Below are positions 17,957 through 27,212 of a DNA stretch of 55,372 nt, piece by piece. Each line of letters starts with the position of its first letter. The first letter of the stretch is position 1. The DNA is taken from positions 1 through 55,372 of the forward strand of contig JBKPCD010000216.1 in NCBI GenBank assembly GCA_046727175.1, given 5' to 3'. The notes beneath the pieces are model-generated. The model was given only the letters and a program-made list of their open reading frames with translations, searched no databases and was not told the origin of the DNA. A program made the position numbers and the translations under genes. The DNA is from JBKPCD01 sp046727175. Its GTDB lineage: Bacteria; Acidobacteriota; Vicinamibacteria; Vicinamibacterales; 2-12-FULL-66-21.

Positions 17957-19105
17957 TCATCGTCCACCAAGGGACCGAGTACCTGGCACGCCCGCGCCTG
18001 GCTCCGGCGAAGAGATGTCTCGCTGAGGAACGGAGGTCCCTAGCGGTGGACGGACGTCATTCGCCGGCGCCCGATCCGGCGCACGTTCGCCCCCTCGGAA
18101 CCTGTTTGCGTCAATGGACGGGTACTTGGCCAGGTAATATGAGAGCGCGCGAGGGCTGATGCCCATCAGCCTGGCGGCCTCTCCTTTCTCGGTCGACACG
18201 GCAAGCGCCTGGCGAATCGTTTCGCATTCGATCCACGCGACGTTCTGGCGCAGCTTCAACGAGCGGACGGCCGCCGCCTGTGTGCTCACCGGCGCGTCGA
18301 AGGTGATCGCGTCGCGACCGATGGTCGATCCGCTCGTCAGCACGACGGCGCGCTCGATCGTGTTTTCGAGCTCTCGCACGTTGCCTGGCCAGTGATAGGC
18401 CTGTAAAGACGAGATCACGCCGTCCTCGAGTGCATCGATCGCTCTGCCGTTGCGGGCCGCGTGCTTGTGAATGAAGAACTCCACCAGCATTGGAATGTCC
18501 TCGAGGCGTGCGCGAAGCGGCGGCACGACGATTGGGATTACGTGCAGTCGATAGTACAAATCGGCCAGGAAACGACCCTCGTCCACCAGCTGACGCAGGT
18601 TGCGGTTGGTCGCTGCAATGACACGAACGTCTACGTGTTCCGATCGTTCCCCGCCCAGCGGCTCGATTTCGCGCTCCTGCAGGACCCGCAAGAGCTTGGC
18701 TTGGAGCCCGATGCTCATGGTTCCGATCTCGTCGAGAAGGATGGAGCCACGATTGGCAAGCGAGAACCTGCCCCTTCTCGTGCTCTCGGCGCCGGTGAAC
18801 GCGCCCCTCACATGTCCGAAAAGCTCCGATTCCAGCAGGGCGTCCGGAATAGCCGCGCAGTTGACATTGACGAACGGCATGTGCTTCTGCGCACTGTGAT
18901 GGTGGACGGCGCGGGCCACGAGCTCCTTGCCGGTGCCGGTCTCCCCCGTGATCAAGACGGTGCTGCGGGTCGCCGAGACCAGCTCGATGCGCCGAATCAG
19001 ATCGGCGACCGCGCGGCTCTGCCCGACGATGCCAAATCGGCCGCCATGTTCAGCAAACGTCACGATCCGAGGCAATTCGCTACGACTGTTTCTCACAAGC
19101 TTCAC
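17957..19105 (-). CDS. Sigma-54-dependent transcriptional activator (AAA+ and Fis HTH)
   Basis: Start chosen at GTG 19105 (382 residues), because upstream in-frame sequence to 19321 lacks any sensory domain. The AAA+ domain has Walker A GETGTGKE (residues 54-61), the sigma-54 contact loop GAFTGA (101-106) and Walker B SILLDEIG (121-128). A Fis-type HTH lies at about 291-330 (GEAARLMGISPRALSYYLAKY), followed by a disordered tail. It hydrolyses ATP to open sigma-54 polymerase complexes. An N-terminal receiver, GAF or PAS domain is missing in this frame; a degenerate one may lie in another frame upstream. No -24/-12 promoter was identified nearby, so the target is unknown. Confidence 0.85.
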   Translation of the reverse strand: MKLVRNSRSELPRIVTFAEHGGRFGIVGQSRAVADLIRRIELVSATRSTVLITGETGTGKELVARAVHHHSAQKHMPFVNVNCAAIPDALLESELFGHVRGAFTGAESTRRGRFSLANRGSILLDEIGTMSIGLQAKLLRVLQEREIEPLGGERSEHVDVRVIAATNRNLRQLVDEGRFLADLYYRLHVIPIVVPPLRARLEDIPMLVEFFIHKHAARNGRAIDALEDGVISSLQAYHWPGNVRELENTIERAVVLTSGSTIGRDAITFDAPVSTQAAAVRSLKLRQNVAWIECETIRQALAVSTEKGEAARLMGISPRALSYYLAKYPSIDANRFRGGERAPDRAPANDVRPPLGTSVPQRDISSPEPGAGVPGTRSLGGR

Positions 19106-19667
19106 GGCCTTTGTTCCTCGAAAAAGCGCAGCGCATCGCGATCGGGACTGCGAAGTGCGGCCGAACGTCCTGGCGCGGCAAGTCCCAGATTTCGAACGAC
19201 GATCCACGTAATCTCCGGGCCGGCTCGAATATTCCGAATGAATACGACGCGGCAGGAGAACGGGTAGGCAGGCAGATGCAGTTCTGTGTGTCCCATCCTG
19301 AGACCGCGAGAGCTGATTCATCTGGTTGTTCAGGCGGTGCGAATGCCTGGTGAGCGCGCGAGAGGCTCGACATGACCGTCACACAGGCGGCCGATGGAGT
19401 GAGATCTGCCATGTAGAAAGCGTGGAGGGCGGGCGGATCGCCTATCAGCCACAGCTCCCGCACGGTTGGTGAGGACGGACGATGAACTGCGGCAGTGGGA
19501 AGACCTGTTGCCTTCGCGGGAAGGCGGGCCGGAGGCGATCTAGGCGATAACACCCGAGGAACGCGACCGAGTTCGGGAACGCATGCGGACCCGGCTACTC
19601 GGCAAGTGGGGCGTGGGTCCATCCGCTACTGAGAGCGACGGGTGGTGAAACTCTCTCGCTCCCTGGT
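19106..19667. other. Gap upstream of the sigma-54 activator, no secure gene
   Basis: A minus-strand frame ending at 19080 encodes a stretch (RELWLIGDPPALHAFY, then VTVMSSLSRAHQAF) that faintly resembles a degraded response-regulator receiver just upstream of the AAA+ domain. It lacks the acidic pair and phospho-Asp and overlaps the activator start. I regard it as possible debris, not a gene. The left part also contains the 3' end region of the permease gene. Confidence 0.35.
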
Positions 19668-22085
19668 TTACTCCGTCCTGAGCGCCACCATCGGATCGAT
19701 CCGTGCCGCGCGCCGCGCCGGCAGATACCCGGCCGTCAGCGCCACGACAATCAACATCAGCGACATGCCGGCGAACGTCACCGGGTCTCGCGGCGTGACG
19801 CCGAACAACAACGAACTTGCGCTCTGGACCATCGCGCCTGATGCGATCGTGCCGAGCGTCATGCCGATCGCAGCGAGCCCGAGCGTCTGGCGGATGATTC
19901 GCGACTGGACGTCGCGCGCTGACGCGCCCAGCGCCATGCGGATCCCGATCTCCTGAGTGCGTTGATTGACCGAATACGAAATCAACGCGTAAATTCCCAA
20001 CGACGCCAGCACGAGGGCGAAGGCGGCGAAGCCGCCGAGCAGCAGCACCAGAAAGCGGCGAGGCGACACGGACTTGTCGACGAGCTGCTGCAACGTCCGG
20101 AAATCGTTCCCTGGCAGGTTCGCGGCAATCGGCTGCAGTGCGGCGCGAATCGTGCCGGCGAGCTGCGACGGGGGAAGCGCGGTGCGAACCACCAGATCGG
20201 CAGACGACAGGTCCCCGCATTGACGCATCGGAATGTACATCTCGTTGCCGGACGACTGCTCCAGCGCGAGATGGCGGACGTCTCCCACGACGCCGATGAC
20301 GCGCCGCTCCTTGGCGCACGCTCCGAGAACGTATTTGCCGATCGGATCCTCGGCAGGCCACAGCGTCCGCGCCATGGTCTCGTTGACCAGGATGACCGGC
20401 TCGGTGGTTGCTGTGTCGCTCACGGCGATATCCCTGCCGGCGCGCAGCGGAATTCCCATGGCCGCCGGATAGCCATCGCTCACGACCCGCACGAACGCGT
20501 TGGGGGCGCGCCCTCGTTTGTAGGTGACGCCCTTTGCGCGTGCGCCCCACGATCGGTTCTTTCCGAGCGGCAGCGCGTCGGTGATCGCTGCGCTCTCAAC
20601 TCCGTGCACTTCTTTGACGCGACGCAGCACCTCGTCGAAGTACGCGTTACGCTGTTCACGCGTCATCGACCGGTTGTCGGGATCGACCCGAATCGTGGCC
20701 GAGCGCGCGGGCTGGAAGCCCATGTCGACCTCGAGCACGCGAACCAGACTGCGAATGAGCAGCCCGGCGCCGACCAGCAGCACGCACGCGAACGCGATTT
20801 CCGAGACGACCAGCGCGTTCCTGATCCAGGTCCGGCCCCGTCCTTCGCTGGAACCCCGCGTCGAGTCTTTTAGCGCGCGCGCGAAGCCTGCGCCGCGCGC
20901 TTGAAGCGCGGGCGCGAGACCGAACACGATCCCAGTCACCACCGCAACGGCGAGCGTGAACGCGAGCGCAGTGGCATCCGTGCGCACATCGCGGAGCAGC
21001 GGAATGCTGACGGCGTCGAGTCGGGCGAGGGCGCGCGTGCCGACGATCGCCAGCACGAATCCGAGAATGGCACCACTCGACGACAGCACGATGCCTTCGG
21101 TCAGCATCTGAGCGAGGAGCCTTCGACGTCCCGCGCCGAGCGCCGTGCGAATCGCGATTTCCTTCTGCGATGCGGTCCGCGCCAGCAGCAGGTTCGAGAG
21201 GTTCGCGCACACGATCAGCATCACCATCGCGACTGCGCCGGCAAGCACCCAGACCGCGAGACGCATGCGGCCACCGACGTGCTCCGCAAGCGGCTTCAGA
21301 TGGCCCTGAAAACTGTTGCGTTCGGGATGTTCTGCGGTGATTTGACCCGCGATCGTCCTGATTTCCGCCTGCGCGCGATCCGCCGATACGCCCGGCGTCA
21401 GTCGGCCAATCATCGCCATCGTGTTGCCCCAGCGATTCGTCTCAGTACTCAGCGGGAACGGGAAAAACAGATCGAAGTGACTGCCCGGCGCGAACACCGT
21501 GGCGAAATCGAAGGATTCCGGCAGCACGCCGACAACCGTGTGTTCGCCATTCAGCGTCAGCGACGTACCGACGATCGCCGCGTTGGAGTTGAAGCGCCGC
21601 TGCCACAAACCGTGGCCCAGCATCACGGCCTTCGGACCGTTCCACGTGCTTTCCTCCGCGTTGAAGACGCGACCGAGCTGTGGCCTGACGCCGAGCACGT
21701 CGAAGAAGTTCTCGGAAACCGGGACACCGCTGAGGCGTTCCGGTTCGCCTCTGCCGCTCAGCAGGTTGTCGCCGACGCCGTAAAACGCGAAGTACCCTGC
21801 GATCGCCGACAGCGATTGCGCACGCTGCCGCAGGTCCAGCATGTGGCCCACTTGCGTCGTCTGACCGGAGAGCCCACTCGTGTCGCGGTTCGCGATCCAG
21901 ACGAGCTGTTCCGGATGGACGAACGGCAGCGGCCGCATGATCAACGTGTTGACGACGCTGAAGACGGTGGCGCTGGCGCCGATGCCAAGCCCGGCGATGA
22001 GGATGGCAAAGGTGGCAAAGCCCGCATCGCGTCGCAGCGTGCGAACGGTGTAGCGCAAGTCCTGGAAGAGATCGTCGAGGGCCAT
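19668..22085 (-). CDS. MacB/FtsX-type ABC transporter permease (acidobacterial duplicated form)
   Basis: 805 residues. It begins directly with LRYTVRTLRRDAGFATFAIL, so it lacks the N-terminal prefix domain seen in its homologue at 48882. An N-terminal MacB periplasmic-core domain (about residues 20-240) precedes a FtsX domain near 290-400; a second periplasmic core and FtsX domain fill the rest, ending at QEIGIRMALGAS and RRAARIDPMVALR. This duplicated layout is common in Acidobacteria, usually without an adjacent ATPase, which is also missing here. The likely role is efflux of, or envelope response to, an amphiphilic compound. No PadR gene is adjacent. Downstream sequence is unremarkable. 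Confidence 0.9.
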   Translation of the reverse strand: MALDDLFQDLRYTVRTLRRDAGFATFAILIAGLGIGASATVFSVVNTLIMRPLPFVHPEQLVWIANRDTSGLSGQTTQVGHMLDLRQRAQSLSAIAGYFAFYGVGDNLLSGRGEPERLSGVPVSENFFDVLGVRPQLGRVFNAEESTWNGPKAVMLGHGLWQRRFNSNAAIVGTSLTLNGEHTVVGVLPESFDFATVFAPGSHFDLFFPFPLSTETNRWGNTMAMIGRLTPGVSADRAQAEIRTIAGQITAEHPERNSFQGHLKPLAEHVGGRMRLAVWVLAGAVAMVMLIVCANLSNLLLARTASQKEIAIRTALGAGRRRLLAQMLTEGIVLSSSGAILGFVLAIVGTRALARLDAVSIPLLRDVRTDATALAFTLAVAVVTGIVFGLAPALQARGAGFARALKDSTRGSSEGRGRTWIRNALVVSEIAFACVLLVGAGLLIRSLVRVLEVDMGFQPARSATIRVDPDNRSMTREQRNAYFDEVLRRVKEVHGVESAAITDALPLGKNRSWGARAKGVTYKRGRAPNAFVRVVSDGYPAAMGIPLRAGRDIAVSDTATTEPVILVNETMARTLWPAEDPIGKYVLGACAKERRVIGVVGDVRHLALEQSSGNEMYIPMRQCGDLSSADLVVRTALPPSQLAGTIRAALQPIAANLPGNDFRTLQQLVDKSVSPRRFLVLLLGGFAAFALVLASLGIYALISYSVNQRTQEIGIRMALGASARDVQSRIIRQTLGLAAIGMTLGTIASGAMVQSASSLLFGVTPRDPVTFAGMSLMLIVVALTAGYLPARRAARIDPMVALRTE

Positions 22086-22121
22086 ATCACGACCTTAGAC
22101 CGGTGGGTTTGCGGACTTCGT

Positions 22122-23018
22122 TTAGCGTGCCGCCATCTGTTCGACGTACGTTTCGACGGTCCGGGGAGAGATGCCGAACCGGTCGGCCGACGCCTTCCAT
22201 CCCGGAAATGGCGCCGCCTGCGTTGCCGCATACAGGCCCAACGACATCATCCTGGCGGCGACCTCGTTGAACGGTTTGATGACTGGAGGAAGCAGGCGGA
22301 GGGCGGCGACCGGGATATGACGTCGCTTCCCTGACGCCTTGAAGCGGCGCTCGAGGAGGCTTGCCAGATCGTTCAGAGAGACGTTCGACGGTCCTCCGGC
22401 TTCGACTGCCTCATTGACGACTTCGGTGCGCGACAAGACCTTCAGAGCGAAGTCAGCGACGTCTTCCACCGCGATGTAATTGGCGATCCGGTTGCCGTCG
22501 CCAAAGATCATCGCGACGCCTCTTTCACGGATGCCCTTCGCGAGAATTCGATCGATCCAGACGTCCATGAACGCCGTCGGCCGGAGCATCACGTATGGCA
22601 CGCCACTCCGGCGGATGGCGTCCTCGATGTACCACTTGATTCGGAAGATGTCGACAGGTGCATCCTGTGCGACGCCCCTGAACGAGACGAAGATCAAACG
22701 GCGCACGCCTGTGTTGCGCGCCGCCGCGCAGAGATTCTGGTAAGCAGAGAGGTCGACGCGCGATGGGCTGGTGGGGCCCTTGCCCATGTTGTTGTTCGCC
22801 GTGGCGACGATCTGCTCGACGCCGCGGCATGCCTCGGTGAGCTTCGGCACATCCCGGAGGTCGACGGCTGCGGTTTCCGCCGCGGGCGCGAGTTGGGCGA
22901 GTGCGTGCTGGTTGCGGGCGAGCGCGCGAACTCTGGCGCCGGTCGCAACAAGCTTGCGCGTGATGACGCCGCCAAGCTGACCCGTAGCGCCGACGACGAG
23001 CACTCGCGAATGGGTCAT
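22122..23018 (-). CDS. Atypical SDR / NmrA-like NAD(P)-binding protein
   Basis: 298 residues from an ATG with GGAGG four bases upstream. The N-terminus is a Rossmann fold, VLVVGATGQLGG, with a following basic ALARNQ that favours NADP(H). A central motif, RLIFVSFRGV, and YVMLRPTAFMDVW follow, then VEDVADFALKVL, typical of NmrA/complex I NDUFA9-like SDRs, which often act as redox sensors or quinone-related enzymes. The classic YxxxK pair is not seen, so catalysis is doubtful. It is upstream of the permease on the same strand, 36 bases apart, and may form an operon with it. Divergent from xylF-like. Confidence 0.85.
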   Translation of the reverse strand: MTHSRVLVVGATGQLGGVITRKLVATGARVRALARNQHALAQLAPAAETAAVDLRDVPKLTEACRGVEQIVATANNNMGKGPTSPSRVDLSAYQNLCAAARNTGVRRLIFVSFRGVAQDAPVDIFRIKWYIEDAIRRSGVPYVMLRPTAFMDVWIDRILAKGIRERGVAMIFGDGNRIANYIAVEDVADFALKVLSRTEVVNEAVEAGGPSNVSLNDLASLLERRFKASGKRRHIPVAALRLLPPVIKPFNEVAARMMSLGLYAATQAAPFPGWKASADRFGISPRTVETYVEQMAAR

Positions 23019-23314
23019 GCAGCCTCCGCGTGGGCCGCTGACACGGCGCGGCCGGGCCCGCATCATATCGCGCCTGGTCGCCGAATACCGACCGGAGCGA
23101 CCGAGCCAGCGACCGCCACAATCCCTGACCCGCTATCGGTGATACATTTGGGGCGATTTTCAGGCGGCCGGCCGCCACTCGCGTCGTGATCGCGGCGAGC
23201 TGCCGGGACAAATCGACCTCCGATCGCGATGCGGACACCACCACCGCTGAAGCCCGCTGCCATGGCAGCGCTAGTGATTACGTCCTGTCGATCTCCACAC
23301 AGAAAGGTGTTCCC
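23019..23314. promoter_or_regulatory. Divergent gap with a 14-bp perfect palindrome
   Basis: The 296 bases between the SDR and the XylF-like gene hold the perfect palindrome GGCGGCCGGCCGCC at 23163-23176, a possible operator or a by-product of GC-rich sequence. The ribosome site of the xylF-like gene is AAAGGTG at 23302-23308. Confidence 0.4.
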
Positions 23315-24352
23315 ATGACCAGGCACTGTTTCGCCGTCGTCATCGGCATTCTTTCAGCAGTCGTCTCGGCCTGCGGCCCCTCGCCGGCCATTCAAAAGGA
23401 GTTGGCAAAAAGACCCAGAGTCGGTCTGTTGATGGACACGCTGGCGAAGGAGGAACGCTGGACGCGCGACCGCGACCTGTTCGTCGAACGCGCCGACAGG
23501 CTCGGCGCCGAAGTGCTGGTGGAGTCCGCCGAACGCGATGATGCGAAGCAGCTCCAGCTGGCGGAATCGCTGCTGGAGCGTGGCGTTCGCGCCCTCGTTG
23601 TCGTTCCCCACAGCGCCGAAGCGGCAGCGAAAATCGTCGAAGCGGCCAAGAAGCGCTCGGTTCCCGTGATCAGCTACGACCGGCTGATCCTGAAGGCCGA
23701 CATCGATCTCTACTTGTCTTACGACAATCGGATGGTCGGCGAGCAGCAGGCGCAGTACCTGCGCAATCGCGCGCCAAAGGGCAACTACATCCTCCTTGGC
23801 GGTGCACCGACGGATCACAATGCCAAGCTCGTTCGCGAGGGACAGATGGGCGTGCTCGAGGACGCCGTCAAGCGCAGCGACATCAAGATTGTCGCAGAGC
23901 CGTGGGTCCCTGACTGGCGCGCCGAGGCCGCCATGCAGCTGACCGAGGAGGCACTCAAGAAAGCCAACAACAAAGTCGTCGCTGTGGTGGCATCGAACGA
24001 CGTGACGGCCGGCGGCGCCATCCAGGCGCTCGAAAAACACGGCCTCGCCGGAAAGGTCCTCGTGTCGGGTCAGGATGCCAATCTGGAAGCCGTGCGCCGA
24101 CTTGTCAACGGCACGCAGACCATGACGGTCTACAAGCCGCTCAGGCCGATTGCGCTGTGGGCCGCGAACGCGGCGGTGCAGATGGCGAAGGGTGAAAAGG
24201 TCGAAGGCACGTCAACGGTCGATAACGGCCTCAAGCAGGTGCCGGCACTCCTGTGGACTCCCACCGTCATCGACAAGGACCAGATTCCTATCCTCATCAA
24301 CGATAGATTCCATACGAAGGACCAGATATACGGGTCTGCTGGCGCCAAGTGA
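23315..24352 (+). CDS. xylF: D-xylose-type ABC substrate-binding lipoprotein (XylF-like)
   Basis: 345 residues. Signal peptide with lipobox VSAC (Cys20), so it is probably lipid-anchored rather than freely periplasmic. The mature protein is a type I periplasmic-binding fold. RVGLLMDTLAKEERWTRDRD and the pair VISYDRLI and LYLSYDNRMVGEQQAQYL are strong XylF signatures, and the C-terminal NGTQTMTVYKPLRPIA segment is also typical. It would bind xylose or a related pentose for an XylGH transporter, but neither gene is adjacent. The ATG at 23315 is chosen over upstream in-frame ATGs because of the signal peptide. Substrate by homology only. Confidence 0.85.
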   Translation: MTRHCFAVVIGILSAVVSACGPSPAIQKELAKRPRVGLLMDTLAKEERWTRDRDLFVERADRLGAEVLVESAERDDAKQLQLAESLLERGVRALVVVPHSAEAAAKIVEAAKKRSVPVISYDRLILKADIDLYLSYDNRMVGEQQAQYLRNRAPKGNYILLGGAPTDHNAKLVREGQMGVLEDAVKRSDIKIVAEPWVPDWRAEAAMQLTEEALKKANNKVVAVVASNDVTAGGAIQALEKHGLAGKVLVSGQDANLEAVRRLVNGTQTMTVYKPLRPIALWAANAAVQMAKGEKVEGTSTVDNGLKQVPALLWTPTVIDKDQIPILINDRFHTKDQIYGSAGAK

Positions 24353-24383
24353 ACACGCTGAGGAACAGCGATGGGAGCGATGT

Positions 24384-24533
24384 TCAACGTCGTCTTTGCT
24401 TGAACAGCCAATCGAACAGATCTGCACGGTCGTACGCCGGGTCCCATGCGTTATGCGCCACTCCGGGTAGTTCCGTGTACTGCACATCTGCTCCGATCGC
24501 CTTATACGGTTCGAGCCGGCACGCGGCCTTGTA
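24384..24533 (-). pseudogene. C-terminal relic of an alpha/beta-hydrolase (esterase/phospholipase-like)
   Basis: About 48 codons before a TGA at 24384-24386 encode RLEPYKAIGADVQYTELPG, then VAHNAWDPAYDRADLFDWLF. This is the usual end of dienelactone-hydrolase or PHB-depolymerase-like proteins, with the catalytic His in GVAHNAWD. No upstream nucleophile or core exists. The relic lies antisense between the xylF-like gene and the NMT1-like gene and overlaps the latter's leader. It is the 3' end of a lost gene. Confidence 0.65.
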
Positions 24534-24559
24534 ACATGATTCGCTGAGTCGACGAGAGA

Positions 24560-25465
24560 ATGACCAGCCACATCAGAATCATGGTTTACAGGCACTCGGC
24601 GTTCTACAGCCCGCTCATTTCGGCTGTTGCGGCCGGCTTTTTGAAACAGGAAGGCCTCGAGCCCGAGTACCGTGTCAAGCCCAAGGAGCGTGACCTGTAC
24701 GACATGTTTCGGCGACGCGAGGTCGACGTCATGCAGGCCGCGGTGTCCACCAGCTGGGATGCGCTTTCGAAGGGCGTTCGCGACATCCCGGTCCACTTCG
24801 CGCAAATCAATCAGCGCGACGGCTTCTTTCTCGTGCGGAGGTCGTTGGGCGGATCGTTTTCGTGGAAGGATTTGGAAGGCGCCACACTTCTCGGTGACCA
24901 TGGCCAGCAGCCGCTGGCGATGCTGAAGTATGCGTTGTGGCGGCAGCACGTCGACTGGAAGAGTATTGAGATCATTGATGCCGGCGTACCTGAAAAAATG
25001 ATGGACGCATTTCGAAACGGAACGGGAGACTACGTCCATCTTCAGGGACCTGCTGCCCAGCAACTCGAGGTCGAAGGCTTCGGTGAAATCGCTGCTGCCG
25101 TCGGCGATGCCAATCCACCAGTTGCGTTCAGCAGCCTGATGGCGAACCGCGATTTTCTCGAGACCTCGACGGCTGCAGCCTTCATGAACGCGTATCGGCG
25201 TTCATTGGATTACGTGATCGAATCGCCGGCCGGGGTGGTATCAGCGGCGCAGTCATCGTTCTTTCCCGGCGTTGCGAGTGAAGCGCTCGTCGCCGCGATT
25301 GCCCGATATCAGAAGCTCGGAACCTGGCGTCGAGATGCCGCGATTACAAAGGACCAGTACGAAGTCGCGCTCGACGTGTTCATGTTCAACGGGATTATCC
25401 CCAGCCGATTCCCTTACGAAGACGTCGTCGTGCCGCCGCCAACCGCTCGAGTGCGGACTCTGTAA
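24560..25465 (+). CDS. NMT1/THI5-like substrate-binding protein without signal peptide
   Basis: 301 residues of type II periplasmic-binding fold. RIMVYRHSAFYSPLISAVAAGFLKQEGLEPEYR opens the first lobe (the site of thiamine-precursor or sulfonate binding in relatives), followed by DVMQAAVSTSWDALSKG and DYVHLQGPAAQQLE. The N-terminus starts with the first strand, so there is no signal peptide and it should be cytoplasmic unless a start was missed. This suggests a thiamine or pyrimidine precursor-related or sensor role rather than uptake. No permease or ATPase is adjacent. It is followed 82 bases on by a subtilisin gene. Ribosome site weak. Confidence 0.75.
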   Translation: MTSHIRIMVYRHSAFYSPLISAVAAGFLKQEGLEPEYRVKPKERDLYDMFRRREVDVMQAAVSTSWDALSKGVRDIPVHFAQINQRDGFFLVRRSLGGSFSWKDLEGATLLGDHGQQPLAMLKYALWRQHVDWKSIEIIDAGVPEKMMDAFRNGTGDYVHLQGPAAQQLEVEGFGEIAAAVGDANPPVAFSSLMANRDFLETSTAAAFMNAYRRSLDYVIESPAGVVSAAQSSFFPGVASEALVAAIARYQKLGTWRRDAAITKDQYEVALDVFMFNGIIPSRFPYEDVVVPPPTARVRTL

Positions 25466-25547
25466 CGGTCCCGTCTCAAACTGACCTCGACTCAGCGGCA
25501 GCACATCACGACACGACACCAGGCGACGAGAGATCCGGGAGGTCATT

Positions 25548-27212
25548 GTGGCAAAGACGCGACGCGGACGGACACGCAGAACGTTGCCTCGCGCAGACGG
25601 TGGCCGGCAGCCGGTTGTCGAGGCCTTCTCGGTTGTATTGCAGCCGGCGCCGGGGCGCGACGCGCTCGCTGTCGCGCGGGACATCGCGCGACGTGTGGGT
25701 CTGGTGGGCTGGCGCGTCGAGCCGGTCGTCGAAGCGGGGACCGAGGTGGAAATCGTTCCGCGAGCGCGCAGTGTTGGCGCCGCTCGCGCGTGGGATATCA
25801 CGTATGCGCTCCGCGACCAGCCCGAGGTCGTGCATGCCGAGCCGATGTTTCGATATCTCGTCCCCGAAAACGCGCCGCCGCAGCTGCGCAGGGCGGTTGG
25901 CGCCCGCGCCGACGATCCGGCGACTGCCACTGAATTCGACTGGAGCCTGCGCAAGACGGCGGTCTTCGACGCGTGGCGGCTGTTTGGCTCGAGCCCACCG
26001 GGCGCTGGTGTCCAGGTGGGACATCCCGATACCGGCTACACGCTCCATCCCGAGCTCGCCGATTCGTCACGTCTCCTGATCAGCGCGGGGTACGACTACG
26101 ACGATGACGATCCGGATCCGATGGACGACATGAACGACGGCTTTCTCGACAATCCAAGCCATGGAACCGGAACGGGAAGCGTGATCCTGAGCGGTGTGGG
26201 TGCCCCCAGCGGCGGCCCTGGACCGTACGTGTCGGGGGTCGCGCCGCACGCGCTGCTCATCCCGATCCGCACTACTGAGTCCGTGGTGCTCTTCTCGATG
26301 CGCGGCTTGCGGAGAGCGATTGATCACGCATCCACGCATGGTGCGCAGGTCGTGTCGATCAGCCTTGGTGGTCCGTTTCCTGGTTTCGGGTTGCGCCGCG
26401 CCATACAGCGAGCCGTTGAAGGTGGCACGATCGTCCTCGCGGCTGCCGGGAATGAAGTGGGGTTCGTGGTTTTTCCCGCGGCATTCGAGGAAGTGGTTGC
26501 CGTGGCCGCTTCGAACATCCGCGACGAGCCGTGGACGGGATCGAGCCACGGCCCGGCGGTCGATATCACCGCGCCCGGCGAGTCGGTATGGCGGGCGCGG
26601 ACGGTGCGCGATCAGAACGGTCGCATGTCGTTCCTCGTCGAGCGCGACAGCGGCACGTCGTTCGCGGTCGCAACGACGGCCGGCATCGCGGCGCTCTGGG
26701 TATCGTTTCACGGCTGGCCCACGCTCGTGCGGAAGTACGGCGCGGCCAACATCGCAAGAGTGTTTCGAGAGATGCTGCAGAGCACCTGCCGCACGCCACG
26801 CGGATGGAACACCGACGAATACGGCCCCGGCATCGCAGACGCGAACAACCTCTTGGAGACGACACTACCGGACGCCGTGCCCGCGCGCAAGCTGCGCGAC
26901 AGCAGACGGGCCGCTGTGGCAACCGACACGACCGGACTCGAGACCATCGTGCACCTGTTCCCCGACGTACCGCGCACACGCGTGGAGGAGACAATCGCCG
27001 AGCTCTTGCACGTGCCGGATCGCGACCTGCCATTGATCCTGCAGGACTACGGCGACGAGCTTGCATTCCAGCTGGTCATGCAGCCGGGTCTCCTGCGGGC
27101 ACTCGCGCCCACACGTGGCCGCGCCGCGCGCGCCGGGCGGCTGAACGTGAAGCGCGGCCTCTCCAGGGCCGGTCTCTCCTCACGACTACGCCGGCAGCTC
27201 GGCCAACGATGA
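25548..27212 (+). CDS. Subtilisin-like (S8) serine protease, leaderless
   Basis: 554 residues from a GTG with GGGAGGT five bases upstream. An N-terminal propeptide-like region (about 20-110) precedes the catalytic domain, with Asp161 in HPDTGY, His205 in SHGTGTGS, oxyanion Asn302 in AAGNEVG and Ser371 in DSGTSFAVA. All four are present, so it should be active. An unusual Asp-rich loop (YDYDDDDPDP) lies at 183-192. The C-terminal 120 residues have no named domain. The first residues are Lys/Arg-rich with no hydrophobic core, so classical export is not expected. It could be a cytoplasmic or non-classically secreted protease. Convergent with a decayed ABC operon. Confidence 0.9.
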   Translation: MAKTRRGRTRRTLPRADGGRQPVVEAFSVVLQPAPGRDALAVARDIARRVGLVGWRVEPVVEAGTEVEIVPRARSVGAARAWDITYALRDQPEVVHAEPMFRYLVPENAPPQLRRAVGARADDPATATEFDWSLRKTAVFDAWRLFGSSPPGAGVQVGHPDTGYTLHPELADSSRLLISAGYDYDDDDPDPMDDMNDGFLDNPSHGTGTGSVILSGVGAPSGGPGPYVSGVAPHALLIPIRTTESVVLFSMRGLRRAIDHASTHGAQVVSISLGGPFPGFGLRRAIQRAVEGGTIVLAAAGNEVGFVVFPAAFEEVVAVAASNIRDEPWTGSSHGPAVDITAPGESVWRARTVRDQNGRMSFLVERDSGTSFAVATTAGIAALWVSFHGWPTLVRKYGAANIARVFREMLQSTCRTPRGWNTDEYGPGIADANNLLETTLPDAVPARKLRDSRRAAVATDTTGLETIVHLFPDVPRTRVEETIAELLHVPDRDLPLILQDYGDELAFQLVMQPGLLRALAPTRGRAARAGRLNVKRGLSRAGLSSRLRRQLGQR

